DNA from: an uncultured Dysgonomonas sp.
GTDB taxonomy: Bacteria > Bacteroidota > Bacteroidia > Bacteroidales > Dysgonomonadaceae
Direction of reading: 5' to 3'
DNA: 50,138 bases
Assembly: GCA_900556485.1 (NCBI GenBank)
Contig: USOX01000018.1
Span: forward strand, 1 to 50,138
Part shown: positions 26,378-35,873 of the stretch, in pieces
Numbering within the stretch: position 1 is the first letter of the stretch
How the letters are laid out: every line of letters begins with the position of its first letter
The notes under the pieces: model-generated
What the model was told of the DNA's origin: nothing
Database searches by the model: none
The model's input: the letters and a program-made list of their open reading frames with translations, nothing else
Translations under genes and position numbers: made by a program

Positions 26378-27202
26378 ATGGATACATCAAACTCTTTTTC
26401 AGAATTTTACGAATCGTCAAATTTATTTCATGGCTCATTGATGCATGCAATGGGTACCAGGCTGGATGTTATAATAGTAGGACCTGATAAAAATATATCG
26501 ATGATCTGTTGGGAGAAGATCGAAAATGAAATCTGCCGCTTGTCCCACTTATTCAACAAATTTGATGAGAGGAGTGAATTATATAAAATAAATCAAAAGG
26601 CTGGTCACTCTCCGGTTCGTGTGGGTAATGAATTATGGACTGTACTGATGGATTGTAAGCAATATTTCAATATGACTTCTGGTTATTTTGATATCAGCCT
26701 TAAAGACTATAATCAGGTTATTTTAGATATAAAAAAACAAACTGTTTTCTTTCAGGACGGACAAATTCAATTAGATTTAGGTGCATATGCCAAGGGCTAT
26801 GCATTGGAGAAAATCCGAGATATTCTGAACGACCAAAAGGTCGATTGTGCACTAGTTAATTTTGGAAATAGTTCTGTTTTAGCATTAGGCTCCCATCCTC
26901 ATGGTGATTATTGGCCTATTGGAATAGAAGATCCATATAATCCTCAAAATACACTTGGAATAGTGGAACTGGTGGACAACACCCTTTCCACATCGGGCAA
27001 CATGCCTAGCCATGCAAAGCATATCTTCGATCCTCATACCGGAACCTATACTGAAGCTAAGAAAATAGTATCAGTTAAGGCTGTAAATGCAATTGATGCA
27101 GAAGCACTTTCTACTACATTGATGATAATTCCTGATGAGCTGGTAAAATCGGTATTATCAAATTTCATATTAGATGAATATTTATCATTTGATATTCAGT
27201 GA
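26378..27202 (+). CDS. apbE: FAD:protein FMN transferase, ApbE family (no signal peptide)
   Basis: The frame opens at a TTG (26333), but the ATG at 26378 gives 274 residues and a sensible start 51 bp after the terminator. Family features: HAMGTRLDVII near residue 25, DLGAYAKGYALEKIRDIL, NFGNSSVLALGSHPHG, a LSTSGNMPSHAKHIFDPHTG segment, and IDAEALSTTLM with the metal-binding Asp. ApbE attaches FMN to Thr/Ser of exported redox proteins. Usual ApbE proteins are exported or lipoproteins. This one has no signal and no FMN-binding target gene nearby, so its partner must be elsewhere or its role differs. Its stop lies 7 bp from the convergent hexosaminidase stop. Confidence 0.8.
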   Translation: MDTSNSFSEFYESSNLFHGSLMHAMGTRLDVIIVGPDKNISMICWEKIENEICRLSHLFNKFDERSELYKINQKAGHSPVRVGNELWTVLMDCKQYFNMTSGYFDISLKDYNQVILDIKKQTVFFQDGQIQLDLGAYAKGYALEKIRDILNDQKVDCALVNFGNSSVLALGSHPHGDYWPIGIEDPYNPQNTLGIVELVDNTLSTSGNMPSHAKHIFDPHTGTYTEAKKIVSVKAVNAIDAEALSTTLMIIPDELVKSVLSNFILDEYLSFDIQ

Positions 27203-27209
27203 TAGATTG

Positions 27210-29300
27210 TTATTGAACAATTACTTCATCTACAAAAATAAATCCTATTTTCTTATTCTCTTTATCAGGGTTTGCAATATAGCGGATATAACGTCCGGTA
27301 GTCTTTCCATTCCATCCGAATTTCTTTAGAAAGAAACCTGTTTGATTAAAAGGAATATCATTTTTCACAGTTGAAAGTAGGGTAAAATCTTTATTATCTG
27401 AAGATACATATATTTCTACTTCTTTAGGCATCCAGTACCAGCCAAAACCATCTTGCATAAATGTAGCTTCTATGGAGTGTATTTCTTGCATGGTCTCCAT
27501 GTCTATAAGTATATCCATGCTATTGCTTATGAATCCTTGCCAGCGATTGTCATCTGGTGCCCAACCACCTTGCAATCCGTCTGTTAATGCCATTTTACCT
27601 CCTGCCGGATACTCATATGTATACATCTGTTTATATTCAACAGGCTTCTGATAAGCTAGGTGGCGTATCGTATCAGTATATTCTTTACGCTGTCCGACCT
27701 CATTTTTAAGATCAAACGGACTATAACCTTTAGATTGCATAAATTCAACGGCCTTTAGTGTATTCTCCCTGAATCTTTTATATGATTTTCTTTCAGGCAA
27801 TGACCAACCTGTTTCTGCTATTGCCAGAGCTCTTGGCCAAATCATCATTTCTTCATTCTCCTCTGTAGGAATATATTCAGCCCATACATTACCTTGTATA
27901 CCCAGAATGTGTTGCCGAGCTTCAATATCTAGCGAATCTGGAACGGGATTGTATGCATAAACCTTCTCTAAAGGAGTATAGCCGGCCCAAGATAAGGCAT
28001 GTGCATCTGGTGCATCTTGGTAAAAGTTAAAGTAACAATAATTGATTGGTGTCATAATCGCGTCATGTCCCTTTTGTGCAGCATTAATGCCATATTCTTC
28101 TCCTTGCCAAGACATAACAGTAGCATTCGGAGCTAATCCTCCCTGCATTATTTCATCCCAGCCTAAAAGTCTTCGTCCATGAGTATTCAGAAAAGCCTCA
28201 ATGCGATGAATCATATAACTTTGAAGCTCATCCACATCTTTCAATGCTTCCTGTCTCATCAGTCGATTACATTTAGGACAAGTTCTCCATCCGTTTTTTT
28301 CAGCTTCATCGCCTCCTATATGGATAAATTCGGAAGGGAAAAGCTCCATTACTTCGCTTAATACATTTTCGAGGAAAACAAACGTTTGAGGATTACCTAT
28401 ACAAAAATCTGAATTTACGTATGCCTCTCCTGCACATGATAATTCAGGGAAAGCAGCAAGGACTTCTTCGCTATGTCCCGGCATTTCTATTTCAGGTATA
28501 ATTGTAATATGCTTTTTCGTAGCATATTCAACAACCTCTTTTATATCTTCTTGCGTATAATAGCCACCATAAGCACCTTCTTTGTCTTTATTACAGTATT
28601 TCTTACCATTATCCGACCATTCTACAAGGTTTTCATAAGGACGCCATGCAGTTTTATCTGTTAGTGCCGGATATTTTTTAATTTCAATTCTCCAGCCTGC
28701 ACCATCTACTAAATGCCAATGTAGGCGATTCATTTTATAGTAAGCCATCATATCAATTTGCTTTTTAATGAATTCTTTTGAGAAGAAATGTCTGGATACA
28801 TCAATAAGAAGTCCCCGATGCCTGAGATATGGATAATCATTAATTGATATTGCTGGAATTTTTTCCATGCCGTACTGTTGTACGAGTTGTAATAATGTCT
28901 GTATGCCGTAAAATATACCGGCTCCATCTGTTGCTTCTATTTTGATTCCTGACGAATTAACTTGTAAATGATAAGATTCAGGACTTTTTTTATTTGTATT
29001 TTCTACCAAAAGTAATCGAAGGCCTCCTATACTTTCTCTTTGTCCCTCTTTGTAAAGCTGTAGAGATGATAACTTCAGATACTCTAAAATAGTGTTTTTT
29101 TCATCACCTGTCATATTTGTATAAACTGGGGTATTTACATCCAATGTGAATGTTCCTGTTCCAATAGCTATCTCCTGTGGTATAGGTATAATCTGTATCG
29201 ATTCTATATTTTCTATTCTGTTTCCATTACAAGAAAAAAGAAAAAGACCTATTCCTATTAAAAACAGAGATAATAAGGTTCCTTTGTGAAGTATATTCAT
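27210..29300 (-). CDS. Beta-N-acetylhexosaminidase, GH20, lipoprotein
   Basis: A 696-residue lipoprotein (lipobox LFSC, Cys24). Residues about 35-150 form the GH20b domain. The catalytic TIM barrel follows, with YPYLRHRGLLIDVSRHF, HWHLVDG and the HIGGDE motif at 327-332; D331-E332 is the catalytic pair. The last 130 or so residues resemble an F5/8 type C (discoidin-like) carbohydrate-binding domain (GGKMALTDGLQGG, GRYIRYIANP). It removes terminal beta-GlcNAc or GalNAc, probably at the cell surface or in the periplasm. It is the last gene of the minus-strand locus, 30 bp after the GH78 gene. Confidence 0.93.
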   Translation of the reverse strand: MNILHKGTLLSLFLIGIGLFLFSCNGNRIENIESIQIIPIPQEIAIGTGTFTLDVNTPVYTNMTGDEKNTILEYLKLSSLQLYKEGQRESIGGLRLLLVENTNKKSPESYHLQVNSSGIKIEATDGAGIFYGIQTLLQLVQQYGMEKIPAISINDYPYLRHRGLLIDVSRHFFSKEFIKKQIDMMAYYKMNRLHWHLVDGAGWRIEIKKYPALTDKTAWRPYENLVEWSDNGKKYCNKDKEGAYGGYYTQEDIKEVVEYATKKHITIIPEIEMPGHSEEVLAAFPELSCAGEAYVNSDFCIGNPQTFVFLENVLSEVMELFPSEFIHIGGDEAEKNGWRTCPKCNRLMRQEALKDVDELQSYMIHRIEAFLNTHGRRLLGWDEIMQGGLAPNATVMSWQGEEYGINAAQKGHDAIMTPINYCYFNFYQDAPDAHALSWAGYTPLEKVYAYNPVPDSLDIEARQHILGIQGNVWAEYIPTEENEEMMIWPRALAIAETGWSLPERKSYKRFRENTLKAVEFMQSKGYSPFDLKNEVGQRKEYTDTIRHLAYQKPVEYKQMYTYEYPAGGKMALTDGLQGGWAPDDNRWQGFISNSMDILIDMETMQEIHSIEATFMQDGFGWYWMPKEVEIYVSSDNKDFTLLSTVKNDIPFNQTGFFLKKFGWNGKTTGRYIRYIANPDKENKKIGFIFVDEVIVQ

Positions 29301-29330
29301 AGTTATAGATTAAAAAGATGAAAGTATTAA

Positions 29331-31982
29331 TCAAGGCTTACATATAATCTGATATTTTCCACTTTCTAGCTGTATTGTTTCAGAATTATTTATATTATGG
29401 TTTATATAGATTTTTCCTCCAATAGGAAGTATAACAGTAGCGCTACAACCAACAGGAATATCTGCATCCAGTATATATTCACTATCTGCAAATTTCCATT
29501 CAATAGACAAGTTTCCAAAAGGCGTGTCTATTGAAGCTTTTGTCCATTCAATACCTTTTATTAATTGAGGCTGAATGAGTATATGTTTGTAGCCGGCCTG
29601 TTCTTCGTTGGGAATGATACCACCTAATGCCTGATAAAACCACGATCCAATACCATTATAACAATTGTGTATATGGCTTCTTTCTCCATTCCAGTGTTCC
29701 CAGGTGGTAGTGGCTCCATTATCTATCATATAAAGATATCCGGGATATTCCCTTTTTTTCAACATGTTATACATATAGTCTGCAGAACCTGTTTGGGTAA
29801 CCCATTGGGTAATAATAGGTACGCCAACTAGTCCTGCAGACAAATGACCATTAAACCGTTTTTCTGTTTCTCTATATAAAGTATTTATTACGTCTGGTAT
29901 TATATTCTTAGGCGTTGCCCCCACTAATAATGGATATATTAGATCTATTTGTGTACCTGTTGAATAGCTCTTTTGTTCCTGATTGTAGAAAGCTGAATGT
30001 ATTCGTTTATTCAGCTCTTCACGCTTTCTTATAAATTCATTTTTATCTTTATTATAACCTAAAGTATTTGCTATTTTTTCCATTGTATTATAACAATCAC
30101 TGATAAAACAGTTGGAAACCAGGTCTACAGACTGGATGTTTGTCTGGTCTATACCTTCCGGTGTAGCCCAATCGCCTAAATACCAATTCCTGTAATCTGT
30201 ATCGGGCCATTGTTGCAGCAATCCGTCTTTTGTGTATAATTTCACATATTCAAACCATTTTTTCATTACCGGATAATATTTTTCTATTAGCCGTTTATCT
30301 CCATAGTTGATATAGGTTTGCCATGAACCTGTTATTATAAAACCACACCAATAAGGACCTCCGCCTGCAGAACAAGGACAAGGTGCTATATGCGGCATGC
30401 TACCATCTTCTCTGATACAATCTGCCCATGCCTGCATCCAATTGCTATATAATGGTGCAAAATCATACATAGTTTGTCCAGTAAGCGTAGATGCGTTACC
30501 ATCACCTCCATAACCCAAACGTTCAAGATGTGGACAATCTACCATATATCCACCAATGGTCAGACAACGTAGTGTATATTGTACCATGTCATGAATCGCG
30601 TTCAAATCTGTATCAGAACAACTAAAGGAAGAATTTCCGCTATAGTCTGTATGGATCAGATAAGAAGATATATCCGATAACGGAGGGCATTCTCTGAGGT
30701 TTGTAATCCTGATATATCGATATGCATGGTAGTTAAATTTGTTTATAAATATTTCATTTCCCTCTCCCGAAGCAATATAATAATCATAATCATTCTTTTC
30801 TCTGAAACTGTTGTCATCATTCAAAAAATCACAATAACTAATCTTTATTTTCTGGTTTACGTTTAACTGAGGGAATTTAATTTCTGTCCACCCGGTTATA
30901 TTAGTACCAATATCAAACAACCAGGTTGAATCATTTAATTGCCTAACAGAAATCGGATTCTTCTTTTCTTGTATTTTGTTCAGTTCTACCATTTGCGGAG
31001 AAGCTATATGTTGTGGTATTTCTACACATCTGACTGCATCCCACTCTACACTATTTAATGAACCGGAAGTAAGATCCGGTAACAATTCAGTTGCATTTAT
31101 TACTTCTCCTTCAAATTGCCATGCTGTCCATTTTCCCGGGTCAGAATAGCCACTTCTTCTTGTTAGCCAAGTTTCATCTGTATTAATTAGTTTTATCCAT
31201 TCTCCTTTAGAATATGTTTCTAACTGAGCTCTCACATAAGGGCCTCCACTTACAACGCCTTGGTTTCTGTACCATCCTTTCCCTAACCATAAAACCAAAT
31301 CATTTTCACCTTTTTTGAGGAAGGAAGATATATCATAGGTTATGATCAAAGAACGTTTATCAAATTGTGATACCGCCGGAGTAAGAACAGCGTCGCCTAC
31401 TTTTTTACCATTTACATATATATCATGATAACCTAATGAATTTACGTGTAATAAGGATATTTGCTTCTTACCTGAATAATTAAATGTTTTTCTTAATAAT
31501 GGAGACTCTGCTTTTACATCATCTGTTGTTGCTCCGATAAAGTTTGCCTTCCAATCATTTGCAGATAATAAACCTATGGAAAAATTAGCACTGGTACTCC
31601 AATCTGTAGCATTTCCTTTCTCATCCCAGACTCTTACTTTCCAATAAACCAGGCTTCTAGATTCTAAGGTCTTCCCTGAATATGTGACCCATACAGACTT
31701 ATCAGATTTTACTTTTCCCGAATTCCATAAATCACCTATGTTTTTTGACAATAATTTTTCATCAGATGCTGCAAGTATTTGATAATACATTTGTTTAAAA
31801 CCGTTTCTTTCTGATTTAATTTTCCAGCTGAGATTTGGTGATACATTATCTATACCCAATGGATTTTTAAGAGCTTCGCATCGCAGATCATATAATCCTG
31901 TCTGAGCTGAAATTATAGAAGAGAGTAATAATCCCAATAATCCTATAGAGAATTTTAATGATAGGTTATGAATGTGATACAT
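29331..31982 (-). CDS. Alpha-L-rhamnosidase, GH78
   Basis: An 883-residue exported protein (signal residues 1-26, ending ISAQ). The order fits bacterial rhamnosidases: an N-terminal fibronectin-like domain (NPLGIDNVSPNLSWKI), a beta-sandwich around residues 150-300 (LGYHDIYVNGKKVG), an (alpha/alpha)6 barrel and a C-terminal beta-sandwich. The catalytic-region motif is DCPHLERLGYGGD at 482-494, keeping the Glu and Arg of the usual DCPxRERLGW pattern but with Leu486 where Arg is common. It releases terminal alpha-L-rhamnose, so the locus target should contain it. It follows the GH172 gene by 19 bp. Confidence 0.9.
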   Translation of the reverse strand: MYHIHNLSLKFSIGLLGLLLSSIISAQTGLYDLRCEALKNPLGIDNVSPNLSWKIKSERNGFKQMYYQILAASDEKLLSKNIGDLWNSGKVKSDKSVWVTYSGKTLESRSLVYWKVRVWDEKGNATDWSTSANFSIGLLSANDWKANFIGATTDDVKAESPLLRKTFNYSGKKQISLLHVNSLGYHDIYVNGKKVGDAVLTPAVSQFDKRSLIITYDISSFLKKGENDLVLWLGKGWYRNQGVVSGGPYVRAQLETYSKGEWIKLINTDETWLTRRSGYSDPGKWTAWQFEGEVINATELLPDLTSGSLNSVEWDAVRCVEIPQHIASPQMVELNKIQEKKNPISVRQLNDSTWLFDIGTNITGWTEIKFPQLNVNQKIKISYCDFLNDDNSFREKNDYDYYIASGEGNEIFINKFNYHAYRYIRITNLRECPPLSDISSYLIHTDYSGNSSFSCSDTDLNAIHDMVQYTLRCLTIGGYMVDCPHLERLGYGGDGNASTLTGQTMYDFAPLYSNWMQAWADCIREDGSMPHIAPCPCSAGGGPYWCGFIITGSWQTYINYGDKRLIEKYYPVMKKWFEYVKLYTKDGLLQQWPDTDYRNWYLGDWATPEGIDQTNIQSVDLVSNCFISDCYNTMEKIANTLGYNKDKNEFIRKREELNKRIHSAFYNQEQKSYSTGTQIDLIYPLLVGATPKNIIPDVINTLYRETEKRFNGHLSAGLVGVPIITQWVTQTGSADYMYNMLKKREYPGYLYMIDNGATTTWEHWNGERSHIHNCYNGIGSWFYQALGGIIPNEEQAGYKHILIQPQLIKGIEWTKASIDTPFGNLSIEWKFADSEYILDADIPVGCSATVILPIGGKIYINHNINNSETIQLESGKYQIICKP

Positions 31983-32001
31983 ATAGTCTTATTTATGTTT
32001 A

Positions 32002-33159
32002 TTAATTAACCTCAAGTTCTTCCCATCCTGGTAATTTCGGAAATGAAGAGTGAGGTTCTGTTTGATACCAAAAAGCAACAGATGCCATATCTGATTTCTG
32101 AGGAAGATATCTTCCGCCATGTCTCCAACCTAAATCCTGAATAGTAATTCTCAGGTCTTTCTCGAAACGTATAGGGTCTGTTATATGCCAGCGATACATC
32201 CCAAAACGTTGTTGAGACCTATATGTCCCATCCGGACGAATTACTTGATGCAACCCACTATAAGGTGTATGAAACTCTTTATATTGTCCTCCTCTGTCAA
32301 AATTGTATGATCCACAAAAGTAATCTTCAGCACCTGTACCACATATTGTAGGAAACTTGGTATCGCCATCCATGAAGAATTTAATTTCACCTTCTCCCCA
32401 CCATCCATTGTTATTTACACCTTGTGCTAGATACAAGCCTACGAAGTGACCTTTTCCTTTAATTCCCTCTACAATAGTATAATCTGAAGTTACATTTGGA
32501 TTTATTCTTTTCCATTGAGCATGAAAGTATGCGGCGTTATCCGGTACTTCAGTCAATGTATAGTCAATCTGATAATACAAATTCATAGCTTCGGCATCAT
32601 TTATATTCTCCATTGTTATCCGGCATTTTTTTCTGAATGGCATTGTCCAATAGCAATTGAAAGCACTTCCGGGATTTACACAAACAGCCAATGAGGATAA
32701 AGGAGCATACTCTCCCCAGCCCATGCAAAAGAAATCCCCAACCGGACATTCTACCGATGGCTCTTTCTCATCATCCCAATAAACACGGATAATAGAAAAT
32801 CGCCAGTTTCCAGTTGGTGTCATCCATATATGTTGAATTGCTCCCGGACCTTCTATCTCAGCTAATGTAAATATTTCTTTAGGCTGAATACGGATATATG
32901 GATTTACTTTCCAGCCTTGTCCTAAATCCCGGGCTTGAAATGCTGAATTCGCTTGATTAGGCTTATCTTTATCGGCTATAGGATCTGCCATACCACCTTT
33001 TCCCTTTCCCCCTGTAAAATTTTCGGGACTAATCGATCGCGACTTGGCATTTGACAACATATATAAATTACCCATATTTGAGTCTAAGCCGTTGTATTGA
33101 ATTTGTGCAGCCAATCCATTTGAAACTATTAGTAGAAAGTATAAAATAGTTTTTTTCAT
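32002..33159 (-). CDS. GH172 (DUF2961) family secreted glycosidase
   Basis: A 385-residue protein with a Sec signal (residues 1-18, ending GLAAQ). It matches the DUF2961 pattern: an early SPENFTGGKGKGG segment, GPGAIQHIWMT, a WDDEKEPSVECPVGDFFCMGWG block, GTGAEDYFCGSYNF and RWHITDPIRFEKDL. The family is now GH172, with described members cleaving difructose dianhydride or alpha-D-arabinofuranosides. That suggests a furanose-containing substrate, in keeping with the ribokinases of this locus. It follows the hairpin terminator, so it may be expressed at a lower level than SusC/SusD. Confidence 0.88.
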   Translation of the reverse strand: MKKTILYFLLIVSNGLAAQIQYNGLDSNMGNLYMLSNAKSRSISPENFTGGKGKGGMADPIADKDKPNQANSAFQARDLGQGWKVNPYIRIQPKEIFTLAEIEGPGAIQHIWMTPTGNWRFSIIRVYWDDEKEPSVECPVGDFFCMGWGEYAPLSSLAVCVNPGSAFNCYWTMPFRKKCRITMENINDAEAMNLYYQIDYTLTEVPDNAAYFHAQWKRINPNVTSDYTIVEGIKGKGHFVGLYLAQGVNNNGWWGEGEIKFFMDGDTKFPTICGTGAEDYFCGSYNFDRGGQYKEFHTPYSGLHQVIRPDGTYRSQQRFGMYRWHITDPIRFEKDLRITIQDLGWRHGGRYLPQKSDMASVAFWYQTEPHSSFPKLPGWEELEVN

Positions 33160-33198
33160 AATATCATTTTTAGTTAAGCTTAAAATTATGAATTAGAT

Positions 33199-33230
33199 AA
33201 AAAACTCAGAGAGTAGCGCTCTACTCTCTG
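33199..33230 (-). terminator. Hairpin terminator between the surface lipoprotein and glycosidase genes
   Basis: On the minus strand a perfect 10-bp stem CAGAGAGTAG-AGCG-CTACTCTCTG (33207-33230) is followed by AGTTTTTT. It lies in the 94-bp gap downstream of the binding-protein gene, inside an otherwise continuous locus, so it may act as a partial terminator or an mRNA processing/stability boundary. Confidence 0.78.
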
Positions 33231-33253
33231 ATTCCCTTAAATTTAAAAAACTA

Positions 33254-34111
33254 TCATTCGGATTTAGGCCTGAAAATCCAAAGATATACGGTGTCTGACC
33301 ATTCCCTTGGTTCAATCCAATAACCTAATACTAATCTATCTTCTGTAAGTTCTATGATCTCAAATTCATATACATCATAAATATACCAAAACTCATAATG
33401 AGGAACACGTCCTGCAAGAATGGAAGTTCCGCCATTGATTCGTAATTTTCCATGCGACCATACTTCATCAGGTTCCCATACACTCATTAATTTTTGTGAC
33501 ATATCGAAGGTAAAAGTACCTGTCTCAGTTTTTGTTTCGGAAGCATTTGTTTTTGAAAATCCAGCTCCACGTATAGAGAAGGACATGCTGGCACCCCGTC
33601 CCCATCCGGCTTGATTCCACCATCCACCTTCGAGATTTGAAAGATCTGTTGGATCCCATGGGTAATGGCTTCCCTGCCATCCACCAGCTCCGAAACAGGC
33701 TTCATCTGTTTGCCATTCCCAAACTTTAGTTCCATCGCCACAGAATAATCCCCACTCAGGAGGAACCGGAAAGTATAAATCTTCAACATCTACCTGAAAG
33801 CTTTTGGTTACAACAGATCCGCTAGGATTTAATCCTTTAAAAGTAACAGATACAGGACCAGCAATTACAATTATAGCTGTGTCTACAACTTGTTGGTTAG
33901 TTACGCCAAAAGAGTAGTCCCATTCTCCTAATATTGGAGAATGATTCTCAAAAATAAGTTTGTTAGTGTTTTTCCCATCTATTACTACAGCTCTGACCGA
34001 AATATCAAGTTCATCAGCAGTATAATCTCTTCCCATAGAATAATCTTTTTCGATGGGGGAGCAAGCGATCAACAACGTTAATGCCAATATTGTAAGTATT
34101 ATATTTTTCAT
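33254..34111 (-). CDS. Surface glycan-binding-like lipoprotein (SGBP position)
   Basis: A 285-residue lipoprotein (lipobox LIAC, Cys17, followed by SPIEKD). The middle holds a PKD/Ig-like beta domain (VVDTAIIVIAGPVSVTFKGLNPSG). The C-terminal half is rich in Trp and Gly (VWEWQTDEACFGAGGWQGSH, WGRGASMSFSI) and ends in a lipocalin-like strand pattern. The position directly after SusD and the aromatic richness fit a surface glycan-binding protein. No catalytic motif is visible. It follows susD by 32 bp. Confidence 0.75.
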   Translation of the reverse strand: MKNIILTILALTLLIACSPIEKDYSMGRDYTADELDISVRAVVIDGKNTNKLIFENHSPILGEWDYSFGVTNQQVVDTAIIVIAGPVSVTFKGLNPSGSVVTKSFQVDVEDLYFPVPPEWGLFCGDGTKVWEWQTDEACFGAGGWQGSHYPWDPTDLSNLEGGWWNQAGWGRGASMSFSIRGAGFSKTNASETKTETGTFTFDMSQKLMSVWEPDEVWSHGKLRINGGTSILAGRVPHYEFWYIYDVYEFEIIELTEDRLVLGYWIEPREWSDTVYLWIFRPKSE

Positions 34112-34143
34112 AGTTTTTTCTTTTTATTAATCGAATAATAGAA

Positions 34144-35862
34144 TTACCATCCGCGATATTCAGCGTCAGCAGTTCCCCAGCCTTTGTTTTGAACCAAAAC
34201 TCCTGCAGACCGTGTTATCTGTGTCTGAGGTATAGGCCAGAATCCTCCTGTAGCAGCATAGCGTGCAGACCATCCACCTCCATATACAGCCATTTGTACA
34301 GGATCTCCACCCATATTCCTTACCATTACGTCCCCTTGTTTATCCAGTGCGGTTGAAGCTTCTCCCCAACGCATCAAATCATACCAGCGTACTCCCTCAA
34401 AAGCCAATTCAAGTCTACGTTCTTTCTTTAATGCATCAAAAGTATAAGCTCCAACACCAGTTAATCCGGCACGTTCACGTACTTTGTTGATTCCATCAGA
34501 AGTTTGAGTCAGTTCTGAATGCATTAATAAAACATCGGCAAATCTGATAAGAACAAGATCTTGTGTACTAGCCAATTCTACCGGGGCCCTAGGTGTGCCA
34601 TACATAAGGTGAGAATAAGACGTAACGAATTCCCTACCTCCATCTGTATAATCATAGGCAGTGATTGCCAGATACTTCTTTTGAAAATAGCCTGTTTCTT
34701 CCATTTGTAAATCTGCCCCCCACTCAAATCCGGGTAGATCATTTTCGACATCAATAATTGATCCCCATAAACGAATATCATTGGGTTCTACAGATTTCCA
34801 ATATTCTACTAACTGAGGATTAACTGTTCCAGCTCCATAACCTTCGCCAAACGGGAAAGTAGATGTATTACCATTCGGAGTACGTATTCCGAAGTGTGTT
34901 GCATGCATATTGGTATAACCTGTCTGATCCCAGTTACCAAAATTATTATATCTGATAGCAAATACAGTTTCCTTATTGCCATCTCCTACCCATTTTACTT
35001 TTTTGTCTTGTGCCCACTGATAGTCCACTGCTGTATATTCGTTAGAATATGGCCAAAGGTTATAAAATCCATTTCCTGGATTTACATTGTCTATTATTAG
35101 TTCATGTCCACTATTATTGATACAATCGCTTAACCAGTTTGTTACTTCTGTTTTTGTTACATTTCCTCCTTCAACAAGAGGTAATGATTCTTTTTTGTAA
35201 TATCCTGTATAAAATAAAAATACTCGAGCCATTAGAGCTTCTGCTGACCATTTAGTAGCATGACCTGCAAGATCAGGATCATATTTGGCATCGTCCATCA
35301 TTTCTATTGCATTTTTCAGGTCAGATGTAATTTGGGCATATACCTCTTCTGCCGAAGATTTAGGTAAGTTCAATGCTTCTGTTGTCAGCATCAGAGGAAC
35401 TTCTCCATACACCTGCATCAACTCGAAATAGAACATAGCACGTAGATAATAGGCTTCACCTACTACCTGATTCTTTTGTTGTTCATTTTTCCAACCACTT
35501 ACACGGTCTATATTTTCGAACAATAAATTCGCTCTTTCTATACCTCTATAGCGTGCCCACCATAAGCCGCTAAAGCGATCTGGATAATCTGTCATCAGGC
35601 GATCAATAGCATGCATAAATTTATCACCTTCACCACCACCACCAAAACGGTCGTCAGAAGCTAACTCAGCAATATAAAAGCCTGATAATATGTCAACATT
35701 CATTGAAGCGTAAATACCAGTTAGCATTTGGTTGGCATCTTCTACTGTTTCCGGAAAGTTGGTCAGATCCTTTTCACTATAATTTTTTGTGTCAAGAAAG
35801 TCGTCGCAACTTATTAAAGACAAAACAGCAATTATTGATATAAAATATATTATTCGTTTCAT
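34144..35862 (-). CDS. SusD/RagB-type surface glycan-binding lipoprotein
   Basis: A 572-residue lipoprotein (lipobox LISC, Cys19, followed by DDFLDTK). SusD features are visible: YRGIERANLLFENI, GEAYYLRAMFYFELMQVYGEVPLML, and the C-terminal KKERRLELAFEGVRWYDLMRWGEA with FWPIPQTQI. It pairs with the SusC encoded 11 bp upstream and only distantly resembles the SusD at 24613, so the two loci import different glycans. Confidence 0.95.
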   Translation of the reverse strand: MKRIIYFISIIAVLSLISCDDFLDTKNYSEKDLTNFPETVEDANQMLTGIYASMNVDILSGFYIAELASDDRFGGGGEGDKFMHAIDRLMTDYPDRFSGLWWARYRGIERANLLFENIDRVSGWKNEQQKNQVVGEAYYLRAMFYFELMQVYGEVPLMLTTEALNLPKSSAEEVYAQITSDLKNAIEMMDDAKYDPDLAGHATKWSAEALMARVFLFYTGYYKKESLPLVEGGNVTKTEVTNWLSDCINNSGHELIIDNVNPGNGFYNLWPYSNEYTAVDYQWAQDKKVKWVGDGNKETVFAIRYNNFGNWDQTGYTNMHATHFGIRTPNGNTSTFPFGEGYGAGTVNPQLVEYWKSVEPNDIRLWGSIIDVENDLPGFEWGADLQMEETGYFQKKYLAITAYDYTDGGREFVTSYSHLMYGTPRAPVELASTQDLVLIRFADVLLMHSELTQTSDGINKVRERAGLTGVGAYTFDALKKERRLELAFEGVRWYDLMRWGEASTALDKQGDVMVRNMGGDPVQMAVYGGGWSARYAATGGFWPIPQTQITRSAGVLVQNKGWGTADAEYRGW

Positions 35863-35873
35863 GTCTTTATAAT

